Shown here piece after piece: positions 56,916 to 64,000 of a stretch of DNA of 64,000 nucleotides (the stretch's first letter is position 1; every line of letters starts with the position of its first letter). Below the pieces are notes generated by a model, which was given only the letters and a program-made list of their open reading frames with translations, made no database searches and was not told where the DNA came from. Position numbers and translations under genes: made by a program. The stretch comes from Paulinella micropora (lineage: Eukaryota > Cercozoa > Imbricatea > Euglyphida): positions 883,119-947,118 of the forward strand of contig BJOX01000122.1 of assembly GCA_009731375.1 (NCBI GenBank), written 5' to 3'.

Positions 56916-57572
56916 ATGTACGCGGCCCAGGTTGAGCTATACGATCAAGATCCACACAGTATTCCCCAGAGCATGTCTGGTTCAAACAAAGAATTATTAT
57001 GTGCCTTCGAAGCTTGCGTGTATGACATTCACAACCAAGCCGCCCTTTTGTCAGTTAAGAAGCAACGATTAGCTGCACTCGAAGTGATGCAAGTACACCA
57101 TTCACAACTCGAGACTGCCGTAGGCCAAGGACTCGAGAACTGTGTCTATCAGGCAACAATCAGCTGTGGCCCTCTGGGAACGGTCACGGCTGCTATTGCA
57201 GAATATGCGACAATGTGCACCAACAAAGAAAAACCTGCCAAAGCACACAGACGACGGGCTGAGCTCTCCGAGGCTGTAGAAGCGCTAGAATCCTCGAGAT
57301 CCAAGCTGGAGGCGCAGTGCCGCGCTTTGGAAAGACTTAAGTCTCTGCGCTGGAACTACGCAAGAGTATGGTTGAAGATTTCAAAAGACTAGTTGAAGCT
57401 ACCAAGGACGACTCCGTTCTATAAAGGCTTGCCGACCGAGGTACAAGACGCGGAAAACAAAATGGCGCTAGAAACGGGAAAACGAATGAAGAATTGCACT
57501 ACATTTCCAGCCAAACCCCAACGCAGGCTGCTGCAGGCACAAGCTCTTCTCGACATGTCTAATAGCACATAG
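56916..57572 (+). CDS. Coiled-coil orphan protein, frame-broken at its C-terminus
   Basis: First ATG at 56916. The main frame (158 codons to 57392) ends in a coiled coil (AELSEAVEALESSRSKLEAQ). Near the stop an alternative frame continues MVEDFKRLVEATKDD, and a third runs on to a TAG at 57570-57572 (MKNCTTFPAKPQRRL). The product was probably longer, with two frame changes near 57365 and 57410. No family recognised. Confidence 0.5.
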
Positions 57573-57646
57573 GTGGATTAGGTGTTCATTAAAAAAAAGA
57601 AGTTTTTACTTTTAGCATACTTTAGGCGCGATAATGCCAATTCTTA
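57573..57646. terminator. A8/T5 spacer between convergent genes
   Basis: A8 at about 57591-57598 (T8 on the minus strand, about 50 bases after the minus-strand stop), then T5. It has the same style as the other two convergent gene ends. Confidence 0.35.
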
Positions 57647-58491
57647 CTACTTCTTCTTCCTCTGCCGCCCGCAGCGATTACACACGTCTGGGCCACGGCC
57701 GTCCAGAACATAGCCATTACGATCCATGCGCACGCCGGTTTGCTGATGTACCTTTCGCAGAGCTCGTAGCTTCAGTCTGCTGACTAGCTCGGGCTGATCG
57801 ATCATGGTCACAAGTATTGAATTCAGTTGGCGGATCAGCTTCTCAGGGGACAGCATCCATGCCCGCAGCTCCGACATCAGCAAGCGAACCCCGTTGTAAC
57901 CCAGCTCATAACTCGCGCTTGCCAGGTCGGCGTTGTCTTTGTCTGTCTGAGTTACGCGCGTCTTTTGCACAGCCGACCAAACAGTCCGGCATATCTTTCA
58001 CCAGCACAGCTAACGCTTGGGCTAGCGGCAACGCCGCGGTCGGGATTTCTTCATACTGCGCGCTTTTGAACAAAATCGAACCTTGTTGGTTTACTAGCAG
58101 AAGCAGTGGTGCGTCCATATCGGTCTCACAAGGCCAGGGTTCTTCGTCTGTCGAGTCCACTTGTAGCGAAATGTAGCCATCACCTTTTTCTCTGATTGGC
58201 TTGCCATCTCCGCCGTACCACCACCACGGCGTCATAAATAGCTTGACTACGCTGCCGGTGTCGGCATTTTTAAAGATCTGTTCTTTTTGTTCAAAGCGTT
58301 GTGTATCTAAAAACAGCGCGCGATTTGGATCTTCTCGTAGCTGCTTTTTTATCTGCTCTACATCGGGCTCCTGTGCTATGCCCTGATTGCAAGGCCACAA
58401 GGGGACTTTGGCTTCCAGTCCCAGCTTTTGTTTGATCTTTGCCTGCAGGTCATCAAACGTAACCAAGCACTTTTACACGCACCTGCACCAT
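57647..58491 (-). CDS. Orphan protein with ubiquitin-like (beta-grasp) N-terminal candidate, frame-broken
   Basis: An ATG at 58491 starts VQVRVKVLGYV, then a stop intervenes and FDDLQAKIKQKLGL goes on in another frame. The beta-beta-alpha pattern resembles a ubiquitin-like or Crinkler-type header. The middle has KLFMTPWWWYGGDGK and LFKSAQYEEI. A further frame change near 57970 (at AAAA) leads to a helical C-terminus ending CNRCGRQRKKK. Two frame changes make it doubtful as a working gene. The Crinkler suggestion is weak. Confidence 0.4.
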
Positions 58492-58792
58492 CGAACAGTG
58501 ACTCGCTGTGGAAATGTCAATGTTTAAGAGTTTGTAGGGTTCACGGGAATATCACACGTAGACGGTCTGTATCTTTAATTGAACAGACTCGACAGCACCT
58601 GCACCTTGGTCACGACTTTGACTTTTGTCTGCGAGCTCCTGCCCCGTGGTGCCGCCTATGCGCCGCGTCAGTGGCCCACAGAATTTCTCTCTGTTTTGCA
58701 ACCACCTCATCCGCCTCTAGCCTGTATTTCCAAACCTCCTTACCGAATTTCTGAAACATTGCCTTGTCCACAAACCTGTTTAGCCAAGCTCC
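58492..58792. other. Intergenic, no gene seen
   Basis: About 300 bp between two minus-strand genes. No motif or credible frame. Confidence 0.6.
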
Positions 58793-59834
58793 TTACTTGC
58801 TTAGGCCGAGTTCGTATCCCAGGTCTGCTTTCAAAAGGGCCAGCTCTAGGGAGCTGCGGTTGGTGCACCATTGCCACAGCTTCCCTTGGCAGCAAATCGA
58901 TTCCGCGGCCTCCTGCAGCCAGCCGGGGGGCAGCCCCCGCTTCTTCGCGGCCGCTGCCTCGGTTAGCCACTTCAACACTTTCCTAGCCTGAGACGACGAG
59001 AGCCGGGGTCTGCCCCCTGGCGGGGCTTGGCCCTGCTGGGGCCGTGGCGGAAAGTAACACGGGCGTCTTGTCTGTACCTGCGTGAGGGTTTTGTCCATCT
59101 GCACAATCTGGTCGCTTTGGTAGGTGCTGCACGGCCATCCTGTAGTTTGGCTAGAGAGTATATACCATAAACAGCTATCCAAGATATTTAAAAGCGTGCT
59201 GTTTTCTGCCTTCAGGCAAAGTCCCTTCACGTCGCGCCTCGGCTGCCTTGTTTTGTCGAGCACTACGATTAGCGGGGTGGGGGAGCAGGGTTCGAAATTA
59301 TTGTCCGTGGGGCAGGTCCCTACGGGCAGGAACTGTGCATGTTTGAATAGTATTGCATCGCGGTTTTTCTTGGCTACGTAACAGCCGTCGAAGCCTGCGT
59401 CTAGGAACAAGGTGGTTGCGCCTCGCTGGGCTAAACAAGCCGCGTCACGTTTGCATTGCTTAGCAAAGTATTACTCGTGTATCTTAGCTACTGTAGATAC
59501 AGTAGCCCGGGACCGAATAAAAACATCAGCTGTAAAACGTATTAAAGTCAAGACTACTCTTGCTAAGTTAGTCAAGAGCGCCAGTGTGCGTTCTGGGTGT
59601 TGGTCCAAGCGCTCATCAGCACTTAGGTCGTTGAGTGGCGTCTGCTCCCCAATTTGCAATTCGGCTTTCAGCTGAGTAACCGTCAAACCGGTCAGATCGT
59701 TCCTAGCCCAGTTTTGTGTTGCTTCAATCTTTTGGAGTTGCCCTGCCTTTCTTTTCGTAGGAATAAAGCACGACTTCTATTCTCTGTGCTTCTGTGCTAG
59801 TACCATTAGATGCTGAGCTAATCGGGGCCGACAT
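58793..59834 (-). pseudogene. Orphan gene with one in-frame stop and one frame change
   Basis: ATG at 59834 (MSAPISSASNG). The frame changes near 59750. It then runs through LTVTQLKAELQIGEQ and FIRSRATVSTVAKIHE to a single TAA (near 59470), after which the same frame is open for over 220 codons (LFLDAGFDGCYVAKKNRDAI to YELGLSK). The stretch KNRDAILFKHAQF recalls NRALFLDTQRF in the neighbour at 58.4 kb, so the two may be paralogues. No family recognised. Confidence 0.5.
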
Positions 59835-60097
59835 GACAAGGGCCCGGGGGGGGGGGGGGGGGGGAAAANNNNNNNNNNNNNNNNNNNNNNNNNNNNNNNN
59901 NNNNNNNNNNNNNNNNNNNNNNNNNNNCCCCCCCCCCCCCCCCCCCCTTCCTAGCCCTTTTCCCTCGCACCAATTGACGTGAAACAGAACCTTGACTGCG
60001 ATTCCGTGTATCTCGGTTTCATTCAACCGCTGACCAATCTGCCACACAAAGTGAGCCCGGCCCCCCTCACCCCCCCTCGCCGCGCTCCCTGTTTACC
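59835..60097. other. G run, gap and C run; spacer
   Basis: G run near 59846-59864, gap 59869-59927, C run near 59928-59947. Upstream of the 59834 gene. No gene seen. Confidence 0.75.
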
Positions 60098-60306
60098 CAG
60101 TGCAGTAAAAATTAAAACGCCAAAGTCCATTTGGTGTCGGGAGGTCAGCGGCGAAGCCCCGTCTTGCACCGCGCCGTGCCGCCTGAAGCTACCAGCAGAG
60201 ATCCATTTGCGGCTAGCTACTGACGGATCTACATTGCTCCGCTGGGCTCTGCGGGCTGCCTCGCCGCCCGACCCCACGTCAAAGAGGTCAGCGGGGTGCC
60301 ACCAAG
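60098..60306 (-). pseudogene. Partial duplicate of the 61.5-63.4 kb gene
   Basis: About 209 bp match 61917-62122 closely at the DNA level (for example GTCAGCGGCGAAGCCCCGTC in both). The peptide reads DPSVASRKW...QDGASPLTSR against DPSVAERKW...QDGASPLTSR. The copy lacks the rest of the gene and abuts G and C runs around a gap (60331-60340). A recent partial duplication. Confidence 0.8.
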
Positions 60307-60480
60307 GGGGGGGGGGGGGGGAGGGGGGGCNNNNNNNNNNCCCCCCCCCCCCCCCCCCTCTCCCCCGCCGCCTCGCCTTCGATACAGCGCCAGACTGCAG
60401 AAAAGTCAATCTAAAAGAGTTCGCAGTGTGTACTATCTATCACAGCGACAGTTTTTTATCTTTAATTCAACAAACCTGTT

Positions 60481-61500
60481 TTAACGTCCTAGCGGGCGCG
60501 GGACCCACCCGGTAACTTTTACGTTGGTAGGAAAGACACTCAGGCTACTGCACCAATTTTCCTCGTTTGGCACAGAAACCTCGGGCACGGCTTGATCGTC
60601 GGAAAACTTCAGCTCAAACTTTCTGCATTTGAAGCCGGCCTGCACCTCAAAGCGTTTTAAGCTCGTGCAACCGTCAAACGTCACCTTGACGTGACCTTTA
60701 GCGATGTTCCAATTTTTATGTAACTTAATCTCTTGCAGTTTCTCTAGACACGCAAGATGCAAGTCCTCACGTAGGGCGAGACAGGGTAAGTGAATTCGCT
60801 ACAGAAAACGACAGGAGCTAACCTTCAGATCTAATCCGCTCGGCGGCGACTTTTCTACCTGCTCCAAACTCAGAATATCAGCTGAACACTTATTCACGTT
60901 GAGAATCCAGTCCCCTGCGACTCTAATATTCAGTTCTTTTGTATAATGGCTTGTCGAATCGACAGACAAGGTACGTCTGAGCTGACGTTTCTCATCCGGC
61001 TTATAATTAAGCATCTCTGACCTCTGTGCGGCGGACACTCGAATTTTTTCAGCTTGTTGCATTCTGTCGATAGTAGCTCCAAGCCCCCCGGAAGGGTCGC
61101 CTCGCCTCACTAAACAAAAACGACCTCAGCTCTGCAGACGGGCCCACTCTTAGCATGTTCGTGATCCCTCCGAGCGCTACGAGCTTGGGTTTGATCTTCA
61201 CAAGCTTCAAGGGGGAAGTAGTTCCCGTTCTCCCTGGTGAGAATTGTGTGCTCATTTTGATCGCAGGCTTCGTTGCCTACCAAAAATAAACTCTTTACCA
61301 AGGGGCGTCTTGGGGGCGTTGTCTCCCGCACCGATAAGGTGCAGGACCGCCCTTTCTGCCGCGGCCCAGTACTCTTTTTTGATCCCCCTACTGACGTCAG
61401 GGGTGGGCAGCGGGTTGAACTTGATTTTGCCATCCTGTTTGGTTAAAGGCGATAAGCTCCGCCTGCTTCTGAGTATCTAGCCCTTCTAGCGCTGCTTTTT
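60481..61500 (-). pseudogene. Decayed solenoid/LRR-like gene
   Basis: Pieces in several minus frames carry the same repeat style as the 1057-residue protein: VKVTFDGCTSLKRFEVQAGF and KFELKFSDD (60762-60481), LNIRVAGDWILNVNKCSADI (about 60950-60870), LVKIKPKLVALGGITNML (about 61210-61150) and, further upstream, KKEYWAAAERAVLHLIGAG. No single frame joins them. At least three frame changes or stops are needed, so this is a pseudogene. N-terminal limits are uncertain. Confidence 0.45.
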
Positions 61501-61520
61501 TTTGTCACGATTGTAGTATG

Positions 61521-63406
61521 CTAACAGCAGCGCGCTGGCAAGCGTTGTCCGTTCCTGTCCACGATCAGCCCTGCCTGTCGCAGGCCAGGTCTTGCTGGTC
61601 GAGTTAAACAAAGCCGTGCGTTTTTTCTGACGCTTTTCTTATTAGGACAGAGCTGCGCTTGTGTTACTTTCTGACCACAAGGCGCCGGTATTCTTCCCAG
61701 CCCGGCTGCAACAAAAAAACTCCCGACGTTCCACAGATCGTAGTGTTTGGGTAGCGGTGCCTTAAAGAAATCAGCCCTTGCGTCTTTCGTCCATTCCCTA
61801 TCCAATAACGCCCTGTCAGGAAAGACTTGGCGCAAGACGCTCTTCATGGCGCCGAGGATGGGCAGCGGTATGTACAAACCATAGAGTGCGGGATTATGTT
61901 CTAGCAAATAACTGCACAGTGCAGTAAACATTAAATCGCCAAAGTCCTTTGGGTTTCGGGAAGTCAGCGGCGAAGCCCCGTCTTGCATCGCGCTGTGCCG
62001 CCTGATGCCACCAGCAAAGATCCACTTGCGTTCAGCCACTGACGGATCTCTATTGCGCGGCTGGGTTGCGCGAGCTGTCTTGCCGTCCGTCCTCATGTCA
62101 AAGACGTCATTGGGGTACCACCAGATGTGACCCCGGGGCTCTTCCGGCAGGACAAAGAGATGGGCATGCCCGTAGTACTGTTTGTCCTCCTCCCACAACG
62201 CGTCCATCAGCCCGGAACAGGCGGCCACCACCGACTTTTCGTTTCCGTCTTCGCAGGAACTGCACAGTGCTTGGCGCAGCCTCGGCTGATATTCTTTCTC
62301 GGAGAAAGGGAAATTTAGCTCGGGACGCTCTGGCAGGAACGGATCTTCTTTAAATTTGCGCTTAAGCCAATCCTCTGCCGCATCCTTCCATTTATCAGTC
62401 ATGCCTGCTTTCTGCAGGAATTTGCGGGTTCTAGCGCCCTTGGCTTTTCTAATCTCGCCAGAAAGCTTTTGGTGTTCATTGGTTGTTTTAGAGCGTTCAA
62501 AATATCGGTAAATGGTATCATCCAAGTCGCGATCATTATCATCGCCGATGTATATGGCAGAGCCCGCGACATACTCGTTGAATTTGTTGACTTCGTCAAC
62601 TGCAACTTCCAGAAGCTCGCTCTTAAAGTCGAAGCCTAGCTGTACCAGCATGTCCCTGACGCCCTCGGCATACAAAAACTCAAAGGCGATAGTCTTCCAG
62701 AAATAGTCCCGATAGTTGTCCGTGCCTCGCAGCAATGCCTGCCCCTTTGGCTCACTCATTTCAAGGGCTTTGCGCAGGCGTGTTCGCTCCTTTGCTACTT
62801 TTGTTAATTTTGACTGCAGCGCTTTCACTCTGCCGTTGGGGGGCAGCTTGAAAACGACACGCGAGCCATCGACCAGCCCAAAAAACTGGCGCGTGAACGC
62901 TTTCTTGGCCTCAGAGTCTTCAAGAGGACAATACCCATCGTCGTCGGCTGGTCGGACCAGCGTATACGGAGAGCGCGGGCGAGACTTGCGCACCCGGTAC
63001 AGGATTTCGAGCACGACGGCGTCGACATCGGCTACACGCAGATCGCAGGGCAAATAAATGCCCTGTTTGGGCGGTTTGGGATGACGAAGCTCCGTTGTGC
63101 AGGGTATGAGGTACATTCTTGTGGCAGTTTTTTTGTTTTTGGCGGCCGCGTGCATGCTACGATGGCAGGCCTTTTCTCCTTGCAGTGCTTCCGTAATTAG
63201 CGCGTTCGAATACAAATCACAGGTGCCTCCTTTACACAGACTCTTCAACTGCACCATAAAACCTACCGACGCATGATCCTGAAGCACACCTGTCAATACT
63301 TCCTGGTCGTCGGGCCTCGGATAGACCACCGAGTCCCAGATATTTGCATGGCTGAGCTTGTACACGATTTCTATCAGGGCTTGCCATGCGTAAGCACGGC
63401 TCCCCC
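61521..63406 (-). CDS. Large orphan protein (about 628 codons visible)
   Basis: Open from the C/G-run gap region (about 63406) to a TAG at 61521. The first in-frame ATG seen (MVQLKSLCKGG, near 63256) is internal to homologous-looking sequence, so the true start may lie in the gap. Features: charged helical KLTKVAKERTRLRKALE, NEYVAGSAIYIGDDNDRD, acidic/basic middle, HIWWYPNDVFDMR and QDGASPLTSRNPKDFGDLMF, of which the last has a partial copy at 60.1-60.3 kb. The frame is intact over nearly 1.9 kb. No family recognised. It is the best-preserved gene of the right-hand cluster. Confidence 0.6.
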
Positions 63407-63549
63407 AGGGGGGGGGGGGGGGGGGGGGAGGGGGGGAGGGGANNNNNNNNNNNNNNNNNNNNNCCCCCCCCCCCCCCCGCCCCCCCCCAACACACACACA
63501 CACACACACACACTCCTGTCAAAGAGACCACCGCAAAGAGCAGAGGGCG
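63407..63549. other. G run, gap and C run
   Basis: G-rich run to 63442, gap 63443-63463, C-rich run and a CA repeat. The start of the 61.5-kb gene may be hidden here. Confidence 0.8.
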
Positions 63550-63876
63550 TTAGACATGTCCCAGCCCAGCCGGCGCAGCTCCCGTACGGCCACCAAAAGG
63601 CGTCACGTCCAGCGCCACGGCTTGTACGCCGTGCCCGATCTGGTACTGCAACGCGCTCAGCCAGGCCCTGGCCTGCTTGCGCTCGTCGGCGCCATGCAGT
63701 GGCGGAGACATCTCCTTGGTCTTGGTTTGGGTTGGTCTAGTCCCGCCAATGGCGGGGGTCTCGTCGTCGTGACGGCGCTTCCTTTTGCGCCCGCGCACTT
63801 GCTCGCAGGTGGGGCCGGCCCCGGACTCTAGGTCGGCGTTGCCTGTTAGCAGCTCCCAGAGATGGTGTGCTCTCAT
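63550..63876 (-). CDS. Small basic protein with nuclear signal (108 aa)
   Basis: ATG at 63876. MRAHHLWELLTGNADLESG is followed by a strong basic cluster VRGRKRKRRHDDE, then a possible helical segment KQARAWLSALQYQIGHG. Intact frame. A nuclear or DNA-binding role is possible. No family recognised. Confidence 0.45.
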   Translation of the reverse strand: MRAHHLWELLTGNADLESGAGPTCEQVRGRKRKRRHDDETPAIGGTRPTQTKTKEMSPPLHGADERKQARAWLSALQYQIGHGVQAVALDVTPFGGRTGAAPAGLGHV

Positions 63877-64000
63877 GGGGGGATTATCTGTCTCCTTTTG
63901 ATCTGGAAGAAAAAAACCAGAATAATGAGCGCAAAGCCCTCATTTTTTTACGCAGAAGCCTGACAAAAAAAATTGCAAACCCTAAGGAAAGAGAAGAAAG
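63877..64000. other. Right edge, AT-rich, no gene seen
   Basis: Contains T7 and A8 runs. It is probably the upstream region of the 63876 gene. Confidence 0.6.

Overview
What it is. This is a nuclear contig of a repeat-rich eukaryote with scaffold gaps. The left part (1-27 kb) is mostly simple-sequence DNA. It carries mobile elements (an intact LINE ORF, a tRNA-like SINE, a 217-bp MITE, copies of a 546-bp repeat with ATCT tails and Ty1/copia remains) and short exon-like islands with GT/AG borders. Two kinds of island read as parts of a RhoGEF-type PH domain, so the host looks like an opisthokont or amoebozoan; I cannot name a species. The right part (27.7-64 kb) has closely packed, mostly intron-free genes of very different composition that look like a large DNA virus.

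Layout. 1-12.4 kb: microsatellites, minisatellites and repeat copies. 12.4-17.5 kb: a LINE with an unbroken ORF of about 1702 codons on the minus strand. 17.5-25.4 kb: SINE, satellites, pentamer arrays and repeated exon islands of the host gene. 25.4-27.7 kb: AT-rich DNA and the 3' half (protease and pre-integrase) of a copia element. 27.69-46.73 kb: a roughly 19-kb GC-rich block with a 5'-truncated ORF, a divergent RPB1-like RNA polymerase largest subunit, several F-box/leucine-rich-repeat genes and a divergent RPB2-like second subunit. 46.7-47.7 kb: the 5' half (gag and zinc knuckle) of the copia element, on the same strand as its 3' half. 47.7-51.2 kb: AT-rich DNA and unplaced host or TE fragments, including half a PHD finger. 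51.2-63.9 kb: a second run of virus-like orphan genes (helical protein, LRR proteins, small membrane-anchored protein, coiled-coil protein, ubiquitin-like-fold candidate, duplicated gene pieces).

Reading. The most striking structure is the copia element cut between its zinc knuckle and its protease, with the 19-kb RNA-polymerase-bearing block in the cut and the same 5 bp (TAACT) at both edges. The block looks like an endogenised fragment of a large DNA virus that carries its own transcription machinery (Nucleocytoviricota or mirusvirus-like). Both polymerase subunits keep key catalytic motifs (NGDNDGD in RPB1; NQDD in RPB2) but are very divergent, and their reading frames change several times. 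The LINE ORF (5.1 kb) and one LRR ORF (3.2 kb) are unbroken in the same assembly, which argues for real decay over general sequencing error, but long reads would have to settle it.

Limits. Family calls come from motifs read by eye. No database search was possible. Exact starts, break points and the virus lineage are inference.
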